The notes beneath the pieces are model-generated. The model did no database searches. It had not been told where the DNA came from and saw only the letters and a list, made by a program, of their open reading frames with translations. This document shows, piece after piece, positions 1 through 8,762 of a DNA stretch of 47,856 nt. The stretch covers positions 1 through 47,856 of the forward strand of contig QKDN01000025.1 in NCBI GenBank assembly GCA_003252535.1, written 5' to 3'. This DNA is from Campylobacterota bacterium. GTDB taxonomy: Bacteria; Campylobacterota; Campylobacteria; Campylobacterales; Sulfurovaceae. Made by a program: the position numbers and the translations under genes. Position 1 is the first letter of the stretch. Every line of letters starts with the position of its first letter.

Positions 1-3000
1 GCGACCGTCCTTGCAAGCGGTGACTACCTCAACACCGCTGTCGTTACCAATAAAGAGGATGACAACGATACAAGCGATAACAACGACTCCAACGAGACGA
101 CACCGATCCCTGTGGTCGACCTCCATATCCAGAAAGATGTCAACGATACTATGCCACAGGCCGGATCGAATGTCATGTTTACACTGACAGTCACCAATAG
201 CGGGCCGAGTACGGCAACGGATGTCAACGTCACCGATATCCTTCAGAACGGATATATCTACGTGAGCAGCAGTGCATCCAAGGCACTCGTACCGTACAAT
301 GCAGCGACAGGGCTCTGGAGAGTCGGTACACTGTTGAATGGCCAAAGTGCTGAGCTCAATATCACGGTCGAGGTGAATGCAACAGGTACTGTTTTCGGCA
401 ATACTGCTACAACAGTGACAAAAGAACTAGACAGCAACATCACGAACAACCAGGACAGCAACTCGACGAATCCATATGCAGTGATCATAGCTAATGATGA
501 CGACTACAGCGCGACACCTGCTGACGGAGTCAACGGCGGTGTGGTCGGTGACATTACAGCCAATGATACCTTCAACGGTTCTGCTGTGGATGATACGCTG
601 ATCAATATTACAATCATCTACGATGGCGATACGAACCTCAGCGGTGCGTCTATCGCCAGCGACGGCAATATTTCGATAGCACCGAATACACATAAAGGTA
701 CATACAATGTCGAGTACAAAATATGTGAGAAGACACATCCAACCAACTGTGATGATGCCAATGTGACAATCGTTGTCAAGAACGTGCCGCCTATCGCGAA
801 CGATGACAACAAAACCACACCGGTGAATACACCGATCTCTGTCACACCGCTTGTCAACGATACCGATCCGGAGAACGATCCACTCAAGATCGTCAGTGTC
901 GGTGGAGAGACGAACGGCAACACCTATATCCATGCTGACGGTAACGTGACATGGGATGCCAACGGTACGATGATCTATACACCGACCTACGGTTTCACCG
1001 GAGTATTTGTATTCGATTACAACATTACAGACGGTGATGGTGGCTATGACTCCGCTACGGTAACTATCACGGTCGTAGATAATAACACCAACACGGTAAC
1101 AGCGGAAGACGATACGGTCAATACAGCCTTCAACACCGATATCAATATCTCGGTCCTCGCCAACGACTACGATCTCAATGGAGATGACTTCAATATCACT
1201 GTGATCAAAACGGCACCGCAGCACGGTACAGTGAAGATCAACCCTGATGGCACGGTCGAGTACTCGCCTGATACAAACTTCACCGGTATCGATACATTCG
1301 TCTATGAGATCAAGGACGAGAACAATGCTACAGATACCGCTACGGTCACGGTCAAGATAGGGGCTGACGGTGGCGACGGCGTGCCGAACCCTGTGAGCGA
1401 CAGTGCGACGACCTACCAGGAAGTACCGGTCAATATCGATGTCAAGGTCAATGACACCCATACGACGGGAGATGACTTCAATGTCACGAGCATCACACAG
1501 CCGGCCAACGGTAAAGCTGTACTCGAGGCCAACGGCACAGTGACCTATACACCGAAGATCGACTTCCTCGGCGTCGATACGTTCACCTACACCGTCACCG
1601 ACAGCAATGGCTCTACAGCCACGGCTACGGTCACGGTCACGGTCATTAGCCAGCCACCGGTGGCAATAGACGATTCGACAAGCACGCCTCTCAATACTCC
1701 AGTGGGTATACCGGCCCTTGCCAATGACTACGATCCGGAGAACGATACGATCACGATCGTAGGCGTAGGCAACCAGACAGGGGGCGCGACCTATGTGATG
1801 CCTGAGGGTAATGTCACATGGGATGAGAACGGTACGATGGTCTTTACCCCGGCACAGGATTACAACGGTACGGTGAGCTTCGACTACAATATCACTGACG
1901 GCCACGACAACTACGCTACGGCGACAGTCACTGTGATCATCGGTACCAATACCGTAACGGCTGTCACCGATACAGCGACGACAGATGTCAATACATCGGT
2001 CAATATCAATGTCACCGTCAACGACTACGATCCTAACAGTGACGACTTCAATGTGACCGATGTCAATACGACGACGATGCAGGGAGGAACGGTAGTCCTC
2101 GAAACCAACGGTACGGTGACCTATACGCCGCCGGCAGATTTCACGGGTATCGATATCTTCTTCTATACGATCACCGACAGCAACGGTTCACAAGATACGG
2201 CAACTGTCAAAGTGACTGTGATAGATCCGAACGCACCTGCCGATCCAGCGCCGACGGCGATGCCGGATACGGCGACTACGGAGCAGAACACTGCGGTGGT
2301 GATCAGCGTACTTGACAACGATACCCATCCGACGCCGAACGAGCCGCTGACAGTGGTGACACTCACACAGCCGGCCAACGGAACCGTGGTCAAGAACAGC
2401 GACGGTACGGTGACCTATACACCTGACAGCGGATTCATAGGGTATGATACGTTCACCTATACGATCAGCGACAGTAATGGTGACAAATCGACGACAACGG
2501 TAGGGGTGACAGTGTCTCCTGTACCGCCAAGTGCAAGTGATGACAATGGAAACGGAGCAAGCGGGCAGCCTGTGACAGTCAATACTCTTGGTAACGACAC
2601 GATGGGTTCATACTCGCTCGTTCCGTCATCTGTAGTGATCCTGGATGGCAACGGAAACGGTGTCAAGACCCTTACCGTACCTGGACAGGGTACATGGACG
2701 GTCAATGCGACTACAGGTGCGGTCACATTCACGCCGCAAAACGGCTTCATCGGTGATCCGACACCGGTAGATTACGAGGTATCCGATACTTCGGGTGCAG
2801 TGACGAGCTCAACGGTGAGTATCAACTATCCGCCTGTAGCAGTTGACGATGTGACAACGGTACAGGTCAACCAGACAGTGAAACTCAATGTCCTTGCCAA
2901 CGACAAGAATACGAGCTATCCGCTCGATCCGTCCAGTGTGGTGTTGATCAACACTTACGGGCAGCAGGTCAAGACGCTCACTGTAGCTGACCAGGGTACA

Positions 3001-3900
3001 TGGAGTGTCAACGGCGACGGTACCGTGACCTTCGATCCGATCGACGGTTTCGTCGGTATCGCCACCGTACCGTACAAGGTCAAGGAGACAAATGGCGATG
3101 TGAGTAACACTGCGACGATCACGATCTACTACCCGGCACTCGAGGATGACCTCCTTGTCACACAGGATCCGGGCGGTACACCTGAGACGATCAGCGTCCT
3201 TGACAACGATATCGCAGGGGTCGATCCGTCCACGATATGGATCGTCGGTACGAACAATCCAGGTGATTCTCTCACGGTACCGGGCGAGGGTGTATGGAGC
3301 GTCGACCTTGTAGCAGGTACGATCACCTTCACCCCTGCCGCAGGATTCACGGGCAATCCGACACCGATAGAGTATGTGGCCGAATACAACGGAGTACTTA
3401 TCAACTCCGCGACTGTAACGATCATCTATCCGGGTGCAACGGAGAACAACGAGACGGAAGCAGGGCCGCTTGCAACGGACAACCTCAATATCACAGTCTC
3501 GCACGGCGGGCCGAATGTGATCGATGTCCTTGCGAACGGTGACAGCTTCGGACCGAACGGCCCGGGCACTGTGTCTATAATCTTCACACAGGCGCATCAT
3601 GGGACTGTATCGATCGATGACGGTGGTACGCCGGATGATCCGACAGACGATGTGTTGATCTATACACCGGATGCGGACTATAACGGTGTCGATTCGTTCA
3701 CCTACACGATCACAGATTCGCAGGGCAATACATCGACGGCGACCGTGTCGATCAATGTGGCGTGTTCGAGCTCGCAGACGAGCGACTCGGGCGGTGCACC
3801 GTCACTGGGCACATGGGGTGCAATAGCTATGCTAATCTTCTCGATAGGTGCAGGATTGTATTATATCAGACAAGAAGAAGAGGAGTACTGCAATGCATAA
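1..3900 (+). CDS. Large repetitive surface protein with IPTL-CTERM-like sorting signal (5' end missing)
   Basis: The reading frame is open from base 1, so the start lies outside the window. The visible part (about 1,300 residues) begins with DUF11-type repeats (to about nt 480), then a run of about seven cadherin-like/VCBS-type Ig repeats (about nt 480-2520) recognisable by V-N-D-x-D-P-E-N-D and G-T-V-x-Y-T-P motifs, then three CshA-like repeats (about nt 2520-3430) with L-T-V-P-G-x-G-x-W, and a last cadherin-like unit. The C terminus has P-S-L-G-T-W-G, a hydrophobic segment and a short charged tail with a Cys, resembling the IPTLxxWG-CTERM signal processed by exosortase H. Probable role: adhesin or fibre-like cell-surface protein anchored or released through the exosortase encoded two genes downstream. 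Very Thr/Asp/Asn-rich with almost no Cys, as expected for an extracellular protein. The repeats create long spurious open frames on the other strand. Confidence 0.85.
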   Translation, partial: ATVLASGDYLNTAVVTNKEDDNDTSDNNDSNETTPIPVVDLHIQKDVNDTMPQAGSNVMFTLTVTNSGPSTATDVNVTDILQNGYIYVSSSASKALVPYNAATGLWRVGTLLNGQSAELNITVEVNATGTVFGNTATTVTKELDSNITNNQDSNSTNPYAVIIANDDDYSATPADGVNGGVVGDITANDTFNGSAVDDTLINITIIYDGDTNLSGASIASDGNISIAPNTHKGTYNVEYKICEKTHPTNCDDANVTIVVKNVPPIANDDNKTTPVNTPISVTPLVNDTDPENDPLKIVSVGGETNGNTYIHADGNVTWDANGTMIYTPTYGFTGVFVFDYNITDGDGGYDSATVTITVVDNNTNTVTAEDDTVNTAFNTDINISVLANDYDLNGDDFNITVIKTAPQHGTVKINPDGTVEYSPDTNFTGIDTFVYEIKDENNATDTATVTVKIGADGGDGVPNPVSDSATTYQEVPVNIDVKVNDTHTTGDDFNVTSITQPANGKAVLEANGTVTYTPKIDFLGVDTFTYTVTDSNGSTATATVTVTVISQPPVAIDDSTSTPLNTPVGIPALANDYDPENDTITIVGVGNQTGGATYVMPEGNVTWDENGTMVFTPAQDYNGTVSFDYNITDGHDNYATATVTVIIGTNTVTAVTDTATTDVNTSVNINVTVNDYDPNSDDFNVTDVNTTTMQGGTVVLETNGTVTYTPPADFTGIDIFFYTITDSNGSQDTATVKVTVIDPNAPADPAPTAMPDTATTEQNTAVVISVLDNDTHPTPNEPLTVVTLTQPANGTVVKNSDGTVTYTPDSGFIGYDTFTYTISDSNGDKSTTTVGVTVSPVPPSASDDNGNGASGQPVTVNTLGNDTMGSYSLVPSSVVILDGNGNGVKTLTVPGQGTWTVNATTGAVTFTPQNGFIGDPTPVDYEVSDTSGAVTSSTVSINYPPVAVDDVTTVQVNQTVKLNVLANDKNTSYPLDPSSVVLINTYGQQVKTLTVADQGTWSVNGDGTVTFDPIDGFVGIATVPYKVKETNGDVSNTATITIYYPALEDDLLVTQDPGGTPETISVLDNDIAGVDPSTIWIVGTNNPGDSLTVPGEGVWSVDLVAGTITFTPAAGFTGNPTPIEYVAEYNGVLINSATVTIIYPGATENNETEAGPLATDNLNITVSHGGPNVIDVLANGDSFGPNGPGTVSIIFTQAHHGTVSIDDGGTPDDPTDDVLIYTPDADYNGVDSFTYTITDSQGNTSTATVSINVACSSSQTSDSGGAPSLGTWGAIAMLIFSIGAGLYYIRQEEEEYCNA

Positions 3901-4546
3901 GGGAATGAAATTTCTCCTGGCCCTGGCGCTGATGAGTGATCTTTTGATGGCGGGGGGTAAGGATGCCGGACCAGTGACAATACCGTATGTCCCTATCCCT
4001 GAGCCTGCCGATCCATCGCCTTGGTATGCGGGTGTGGGTCTTGTATACGGTAGCTATCTGCGGGAAACTGCTGTTTGCCGTTATGAGGATCAAACATCGG
4101 GAATCATGGCCAGAGTCGGGTACGAGTATAACGAATACCTTGGATTCGAAGCAAGAGCGATCAAAACCCTGTGGGGTGAGGGGAGTAACGGCGGCGAGAA
4201 ACTCGAGCATCTCGGTATCTTTGCCAAACCGACACTCTATATGGGGGACAGGTTCAGGTTGTACGGTCTTGTAGGATACGGACAGACCAAAACGATCAAC
4301 GAAGGGGGGAACGGCAACCTTCCAGAATATGATGAGACCGGTTTCTCATGGGGAGCGGGTATAGATTTCGACCTTTCCGGCAGGGACGGGGACAAAGAGG
4401 AGAACAAAGCATACTCAAGAGAGTTCGACGGCCATGCCGAGCAGGAGAAGGGTTGGGGTCTGTTCATTGATTACCAGCGTCTCATCGTCGACAGCAACCT
4501 GCCTGATATGAAAGCGATCACTGTGGGTATCAGGTACGACTTCTAG
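3893..4546 (+). CDS. Outer-membrane beta-barrel protein (porin/OmpA-like fold)
   Basis: A 217-residue protein with a signal peptide (residues 1 to about 19, ending L-L-M-A-G-G), a proline-rich linker (P-Y-V-P-I-P-E-P), alternating hydrophobic/polar strands rich in Gly and Tyr, and a C-terminal Y-D-F, the usual Phe-ending signal for the BAM machinery. I chose the ATG at 3893 because GAGGAG lies about 8 nt upstream and signal-peptide cleavage is then normal; an upstream in-frame ATG at 3848 would add a polar, non-signal extension. The start overlaps the stop of the large surface protein by 8 nt, so the two are probably translated together. It may be an accessory outer-membrane partner for display of that protein; the ligand or exact role cannot be told. 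Confidence 0.75.
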   Translation: MHKGMKFLLALALMSDLLMAGGKDAGPVTIPYVPIPEPADPSPWYAGVGLVYGSYLRETAVCRYEDQTSGIMARVGYEYNEYLGFEARAIKTLWGEGSNGGEKLEHLGIFAKPTLYMGDRFRLYGLVGYGQTKTINEGGNGNLPEYDETGFSWGAGIDFDLSGRDGDKEENKAYSREFDGHAEQEKGWGLFIDYQRLIVDSNLPDMKAITVGIRYDF

Positions 4547-4559
4547 CCAAACTGGTCAG

Positions 4560-5048
4560 ATGAAGAGATTTCTGCTCCTTGGCCCGGTGCTCATCGGGCT
4601 CTTTTTCATCCTTTTTTATCTCGATATTTCTCCCCTTGCACGCTTACTTAATGAGTTGCAGACCGGGCTGACGCTCCGTATCCTGGAACCTACGCTGGGG
4701 AGCAGTGTGCTGCGTGAAAATATTGTCTACACTCCCGTCGATTTCCGTATCATTATCAACAAGGCGTGCAATGGTATGGCGGTCGTACTCATCTACCTTG
4801 GATTGATCTGGGCATACCCCAGGGGGATCATCGACAAGATGGTATGGAGCGGTATCGGCTATATCATTCTCACCCTTGTCAATATCCTCCGACTCTACCT
4901 CGTGACCCTGGCCGTGGAGCACGACAGGGAGAGTTTTGAAATAGCACATGATTTTTTCGGTAATGTACTGTTGATTTTGATCGTACTGCTTCTTTTCGTA
5001 GCATTTATCAAAATTTCAAAGAGAAAAAAAAGAAGGGTATTTAATTAA
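4560..5048 (+). CDS. Exosortase family protein (XrtH-like)
   Basis: A 162-residue polytopic membrane protein. The exosortase/archaeosortase catalytic triad is visible: Cys70 in N-K-A-C-N-G-M, Arg111 in N-I-L-R-L-Y, and His130 in I-A-H-D-F-F-G. Family members cleave C-terminal sorting signals of exported proteins in the inner membrane. The short length and the IPTLxxWG-like signal on the protein two genes upstream point to the exosortase H group (known to pair with IPTL-CTERM), but the subgroup is inferred. The gene follows the barrel gene by 13 nt, so the three probably form one operon. No strong ribosome binding site is seen. The end is strongly basic (K-R-K-K-R-R), consistent with a cytoplasmic C terminus. 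Confidence 0.85.
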   Translation: MKRFLLLGPVLIGLFFILFYLDISPLARLLNELQTGLTLRILEPTLGSSVLRENIVYTPVDFRIIINKACNGMAVVLIYLGLIWAYPRGIIDKMVWSGIGYIILTLVNILRLYLVTLAVEHDRESFEIAHDFFGNVLLILIVLLLFVAFIKISKRKKRRVFN

Positions 5049-5110
5049 GAGTAAATTTATCCTATTTAGACTATCATTCTGTATTCATCAATACAAAAAA
5101 GGAACAAAAC

Positions 5111-5626
5111 ATGGCAACAGTAACTTTCAAAAACGATATCGTATGTAACCTCGCAGGAACAGAAGTAAACGTAGGCGATACAGCGCCTGTAGTAACAGTC
5201 GTAAACTGCAACCCAATGCTTCAGAACGAGACTATCGGCGGCGAAGGCAAAGTCCAGCTTGTAGTAGCAGTACCTTCACTCGATACAGGTGTATGTGACG
5301 CTGAAACAAGAAGATTCAACAAAGAAGCTGCAAGCCTCGAGGGTGTAGAAGTGATCACGGTATCTATGGACCTTCCGTTCGCTGCTGCAAGATGGTGTGG
5401 TGCTGCTGGTATCGAAAACCTCAAAGTATGTTCTGACTTCAGAAACAAAGATTTCGCTAACGCATACGGTGTTCTTCTTGCTGACGGTCCTCTTGCAGGT
5501 ATCCTTGCGAGAGTTATCTTCGTTGTCGGCAAAGACGGTAAAGTTACTTACAAGCAAGTAGTACCTGAGATCACAACTGAGCCAAACTACGAAGAGGCTC
5601 TTGGAGCAGCGAAAGCAGCTCTATAA
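5111..5626 (+). CDS. tpx: Thiol peroxidase (Tpx, 2-Cys peroxiredoxin)
   Basis: A 171-residue peroxiredoxin of the Tpx group. It reduces hydrogen peroxide and alkyl hydroperoxides using thioredoxin. The peroxidatic cysteine lies in P-S-L-D-T-G-V-C-D and the resolving cysteine in L-K-V-C-S-D-F, the classical Tpx pair. The length equals that of the family. An AAGGAAC sequence precedes the ATG. Codon choice is biased (many GTA, AAC, GGT) in the way of highly expressed genes. It stands alone between the exosortase operon and the L,D-transpeptidase genes. A divergent homologue without the peroxidatic cysteine is encoded at 24128-24667 beside nifA. Confidence 0.95.
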   Translation: MATVTFKNDIVCNLAGTEVNVGDTAPVVTVVNCNPMLQNETIGGEGKVQLVVAVPSLDTGVCDAETRRFNKEAASLEGVEVITVSMDLPFAAARWCGAAGIENLKVCSDFRNKDFANAYGVLLADGPLAGILARVIFVVGKDGKVTYKQVVPEITTEPNYEEALGAAKAAL

Positions 5627-5632
5627 TCATTC

Positions 5633-5656
5633 CTCTCCCGGCTTTGCCGCGGAGAG
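5633..5656 (+). terminator. Stem-loop after tpx
   Basis: CTCTCC pairs with GGAGAG and CGGC with GCCG around a TTT loop, with one bulge, 7 nt after the tpx stop. A T-run is lacking, so this may stabilise the 3' end or be a weak terminator. Confidence 0.4.
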
Positions 5657-5780
5657 ATCATCTCCTCCCCGGTCCGAATGCGACCAGTAATACAATCTGC
5701 ATTAAAATCATACAAACGAAAAAATAATTATAAATCTATATTGTGATAAAATTTGAACTCTACTTGATCGAGGAGTATGT

Positions 5781-6347
5781 ATGAGATATATTGCTATGGG
5801 GGCAATAATCCTTTTGATGACAGGGTGTTCACAGAAATTTACGGCAGATGGCAAACATTATGTGACCGGGTCATGTGTCAAAGAGGTGTCGCAGAACAGA
5901 GACTTCAAAGAGAGAAAACAGATCGACAAGATCGTGGTATACAAGTCAAAACGGGAGATGCATCTCTACAAAGGTGACCAGCCGGTAGGCAAGCTCAGGG
6001 TATCTCTGGGGAAAAGCCCTGTCGGTCACAAAGCGGTAAGAGGCGACAACAGGACACCGGAAGGGGAGTATTTCATTTCGCGGAAGATATGCTCATCGGA
6101 GTACTATCGATCCCTTGAGATATCCTACCCGGGGCCGCAGGATGTAGAGAGTGCCAGAAAACGGGGTGTCGATCCGGGGGGCAATATCACCATCCATGCA
6201 CAGCCTACATGGAACGCTGATGGCAAAGGCGACAGTTATACTCTGTGCAGGGACTGGACGCAGGGGTGTATAGCGATACCCAATAAACAGATGGACGACC
6301 TGTGGTACGGTATCCGTGTAGGGATACCAATAACGATTTATCAATAA
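5781..6347 (+). CDS. L,D-transpeptidase-like (YkuD) lipoprotein, copy 1
   Basis: A 188-residue protein with a lipoprotein signal (L-L-M-T-G-C, Cys15) and a YkuD-type domain (about residues 50-188). Recognisable elements are the R-x-M-H-L-Y segment, R-G-D-N-R-T-P-E-G-x-Y, I-T-I-H-A-Q-P and the catalytic segment D-W-T-Q-G-C-I-A-I. The usual YkuD motif is S-H-G-C-I/V-R; here the Cys is kept but the preceding His and following Arg are replaced. The family makes 3-3 crosslinks in peptidoglycan or attaches proteins to it; this divergent group may have a different acyl acceptor or another activity. It is followed 14 nt later by a paralogue. Start chosen at the ATG behind GAGGAG. Confidence 0.8.
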   Translation: MRYIAMGAIILLMTGCSQKFTADGKHYVTGSCVKEVSQNRDFKERKQIDKIVVYKSKREMHLYKGDQPVGKLRVSLGKSPVGHKAVRGDNRTPEGEYFISRKICSSEYYRSLEISYPGPQDVESARKRGVDPGGNITIHAQPTWNADGKGDSYTLCRDWTQGCIAIPNKQMDDLWYGIRVGIPITIYQ

Positions 6348-6361
6348 TAAGGAAAATAGGA

Positions 6362-6940
6362 ATGAAAAAATACCTGGCAATTGCGGCACTTGCGTGGCTG
6401 TTCAGCGGCTGTGGAAGCAACTACGGAAACCTCAAATATGTTGAAGGGAGCTATGATACAAAAGAGTGCAGACAGCAGCTCAGTCTTGGCAAAGAGTATC
6501 TGGACAAAAAAGGGATAGACAGGATCGTCGTAGAGAAAAAGAACAGGAAAATGCACCTCTACAGAGGCGGGAAGAAAGTGGAGACTTTTGACATTTCTCT
6601 TGGGAAGAATCCCGACGGACACAAACTGCAGCAGGGCGACTTCCGTACACCGATCGGCACCTACAGGATCACGATCAAAAAATGCCACCCGAAATACTAC
6701 AGGATGATCAACATCTCCTATCCGAACGAGAGCGATATCATCGAAGCACATAAAAGAGGGAACAATCCCGGAAGCGGTATTACGATCCATGCACAGCCGT
6801 TCTGGAACGCTGACGGCAAAGGTGACAAGTATACCCTCTCAAAAGACTGGACCAACGGCTGTATAGCGATCACCAACAGCGCTATGAAAGTCCTCTGGGA
6901 ATCTGTCAAGAACGGTACGATCATAGAGATCAAGGCATAG
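6362..6940 (+). CDS. L,D-transpeptidase-like (YkuD) lipoprotein, copy 2
   Basis: A 192-residue paralogue of the preceding gene, arranged in tandem. It has a lipobox L-F-S-G-C (near residue 17) and the same YkuD landmarks: R-K-M-H-L-Y-R, G-D-F-R-T-P-I-G-T-Y, I-T-I-H-A-Q-P and D-W-T-N-G-C-I-A-I. I chose the ATG at 6362, preceded by AAGGAAAATAGG and starting a good signal sequence; an in-frame ATG at 6302 would overlap copy 1 and spoil the signal. As in copy 1, the Cys of the active site is present while the classical His and Arg neighbours are absent. Likely attached to a membrane and facing the peptidoglycan. Confidence 0.8.
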   Translation: MKKYLAIAALAWLFSGCGSNYGNLKYVEGSYDTKECRQQLSLGKEYLDKKGIDRIVVEKKNRKMHLYRGGKKVETFDISLGKNPDGHKLQQGDFRTPIGTYRITIKKCHPKYYRMINISYPNESDIIEAHKRGNNPGSGITIHAQPFWNADGKGDKYTLSKDWTNGCIAITNSAMKVLWESVKNGTIIEIKA

Positions 6941-7036
6941 GAGTTTCCCATCCGTTACACTCCCAAGCAGATCGAGAAGTACAACAGGCAGAAGTACATC
7001 AACGAGATCGAAAAACTCTCAAAAAACCTCTTCCGG

Positions 7037-7339
7037 ATGTTCCGGGACAAGGAGTGTACACTTGAGAGTTACACTGTCAAATTCACAGCGCTCAAAAAAA
7101 AGCTTGATGAGATGGAGGAGGTACGGATGGACTCTCAATATCTCGAACAACTGAGCAAATATATCGAAGAGCTCTACAGACAGACCGTCATGAACAACAC
7201 TCTTGACGAAGCAGGTTTCAATGAACTGCGTGAACCCCAGATGAGCAACCTCAACCGTCTCCAAAAGCTGAAAAATAGCGCCTCCTATAGGAAAGATAAA
7301 CACAAGCACAAGAGTAAAAACGAAGATTGGGGAGAATAA
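7037..7339 (+). CDS. Hypothetical charged helical protein; start probably further upstream
   Basis: A protein of at least 100 residues that I do not recognise. It is rich in Lys, Glu and Leu with helix/coiled-coil character and ends in a Lys/His-rich tail. The first ATG (7037) has no ribosome binding site. The same frame is open back to the stop of the preceding gene, and that stretch reads like protein. AGGAG at 6939-6943 sits 6 nt before an ATC codon at 6950, so translation may begin at a rare ATC start, giving about 129 residues. It would follow the L,D-transpeptidase pair in the same operon. Confidence 0.55.
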   Translation: MFRDKECTLESYTVKFTALKKKLDEMEEVRMDSQYLEQLSKYIEELYRQTVMNNTLDEAGFNELREPQMSNLNRLQKLKNSASYRKDKHKHKSKNEDWGE

Positions 7340-7405
7340 TTATTTTTTTTAGCAAAGATTGATTAATTATATATTAATATGTCTCTAAGTAATGAAGGAG
7401 TGCAA

Positions 7406-7927
7406 ATGATGAAGAAGAGTTTGATAGCTATTGCAATCATATCGCTAGGCAGCTTCGCCATAGCCGGTGGGGATGTCGTACCCTATACTCCCTATGTAGA
7501 GCCGACAAAACCATGTAATGCAGGTACAGTCTATATTCAAAAGGCAGAGAACCTGATGTGGCAGGACGAGGTCTATCATGATGATGAGGAGAGCGCATAC
7601 CGCAATGGCGGCTCCAACGGCAAAGCCGGTACATGGAGCCATGCCGACAGCTACTGCCGCAGCCTCTCATATGCAGGGTATTCCGACTGGCGCCTGCCCA
7701 CACTTGATGAGCTGATGAACCTGCACCAGAGACCAAGTGAGCTCAAGCACACTATCGCTGCCGACTTCTGGTCATCGACACCCGACAAAGGTGATAGCTA
7801 CAAGACGCTCTATACAGCAGACGGGTACCCCTATGTACATAAAAAAAGCGAGTCTCACTACTTCCGCTGCGTACGCTGTCTCAAAGACATCAGCCGTAGC
7901 GAACATCCTGCGTCGAGCAGAAGGTAG
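7406..7927 (+). CDS. Secreted DUF1566 (Lcl C-terminal domain) protein
   Basis: A 173-residue protein with a signal peptide (cleavage near A-I-A-G-G). The mature part has the DUF1566 pattern: a L-M-W-Q-D-E segment, A-D-S-Y-C-R-S-L, Y-S-D-W-R-L-P-T-L-D-E-L, D-F-W-S-S-T-P and a final C-V-R-C. Such domains occur in exported proteins of unknown, possibly carbohydrate- or surface-binding, role. The ATG at 7406 follows AAGGAG by 5 nt (an ATG at 7409 is equally possible). The Pro/Tyr-rich start of the mature chain resembles the linker of the barrel protein at 3893. A -10-like TATTAAT lies just upstream of 7380. Confidence 0.75.
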   Translation: MMKKSLIAIAIISLGSFAIAGGDVVPYTPYVEPTKPCNAGTVYIQKAENLMWQDEVYHDDEESAYRNGGSNGKAGTWSHADSYCRSLSYAGYSDWRLPTLDELMNLHQRPSELKHTIAADFWSSTPDKGDSYKTLYTADGYPYVHKKSESHYFRCVRCLKDISRSEHPASSRR

Positions 7928-7936
7928 GGAAACGAC

Positions 7937-8446
7937 ATGCCTTTACTAGACAGTTTCTGCGTCGACCATACCAGGATGTCCGCTCCGGCAGTGAGAGTTG
8001 CCAAGAGGATGAAGACCCCATGCGGTGACGATATCACCGTCTACGATCTCCGTTTCTGCAAACCGAATGTCGACAAGCTCAGCTCCAAAGCGATCCATAC
8101 GATGGAACACCTTTTTGCAGGGTTCATGCGGGACCATCTCAACAGCCCGAAGGTCGAGATCATCGATATCTCACCGATGGGATGCCGTACCGGGTTCTAT
8201 ATGTCGCTTCTCGGTGCTCCGGGCAAAAAAGAGGTAGCCAGAGCATGGAAAGCCTCTATGGAAGATATCCTGGCAGTCAAAGAGCAGTCGGATATCCCCG
8301 AGCTCAATATCTATCAGTGCGGCACCTACGAGATGCATTCGCTCAAAGCAGCCAAGAAAGTGGCCAAAATGGTGCTCAAAGAGAAGATCGGTATCATGAG
8401 CAACAAAAAGCTCGCACTCCCGGAAGAAAAGCTCAAAGGTCTCTAG
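7937..8446 (+). CDS. luxS: S-ribosylhomocysteine lyase LuxS
   Basis: A 169-residue enzyme that splits S-ribosylhomocysteine into homocysteine and DPD, the precursor of autoinducer-2, in the activated methyl cycle. Iron/zinc ligands are visible: His54 and His58 in the H-T-M-E-H motif and Cys128 in Y-Q-C-G-T. The catalytic Cys83 sits in M-G-C-R-T-G-F. Length and all motifs fit the family. The gene starts 9 nt after the DUF1566 gene and ends 1 nt before the next start, so it lies in a compact cluster, but the neighbours are not methyl-cycle genes. Confidence 0.96.
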   Translation: MPLLDSFCVDHTRMSAPAVRVAKRMKTPCGDDITVYDLRFCKPNVDKLSSKAIHTMEHLFAGFMRDHLNSPKVEIIDISPMGCRTGFYMSLLGAPGKKEVARAWKASMEDILAVKEQSDIPELNIYQCGTYEMHSLKAAKKVAKMVLKEKIGIMSNKKLALPEEKLKGL

Positions 8447-8447
8447 G

Positions 8448-8753
8448 ATGTATATTCTCATCCCCGTCAACGGTGAAGACCAGCTCAATGCCAGGATAGT
8501 CCCACTTGTCGAACTTGCAAAATGGGCTTTGATCGAATTTGACGAAGGGAATGTCCGGTCGCTCCGTTTCATCGATGACCGTACGCAGAGCGGTGTCGAG
8601 TGGATCGATTTCATTATCCTCGAGAACAGGTTCGAGAACAGCATGGAGTTCATGCAGGAGGGGATGATGGTACTGGTACGGCGTAGCGAAGAGACGATCG
8701 AAGAGATCATGGAGGCATTCCGCTTCAAAGAGCTTGACGAGGTCGGGGTCTAG
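8448..8753 (+). CDS. Small conserved-looking hypothetical protein
   Basis: A 101-residue acidic soluble protein beginning M-Y-I-L-I-P-V-N-G-E-D. The alternation of strands and helices and the start I-P-V resemble the NifX/NafY-type fold, but no ligand residues can be named, so this is only a shape-level guess. It starts 1 nt after the luxS stop and ends 9 nt before the methyltransferase gene, so it is certainly within the luxS transcription unit. Codon use matches its neighbours. No function assigned. Confidence 0.7.
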   Translation: MYILIPVNGEDQLNARIVPLVELAKWALIEFDEGNVRSLRFIDDRTQSGVEWIDFIILENRFENSMEFMQEGMMVLVRRSEETIEEIMEAFRFKELDEVGV

Positions 8754-8762
8754 GTTCCCTGC

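Noticed and set aside
427-1905. A 492-residue open frame on the minus strand inside the giant surface protein gene, and a 263-residue one at 2809-3600
   Set aside because: Shadows of the repeated Thr/Asp/Val codons of the plus-strand gene; Arg/Asp/Ile-rich products without start signals.
5104-5118. GGAACA-like sequence before tpx resembling a sigma-54 site
   Set aside because: The GC dinucleotide is one position off, and the GGAAC is part of the ribosome binding site.
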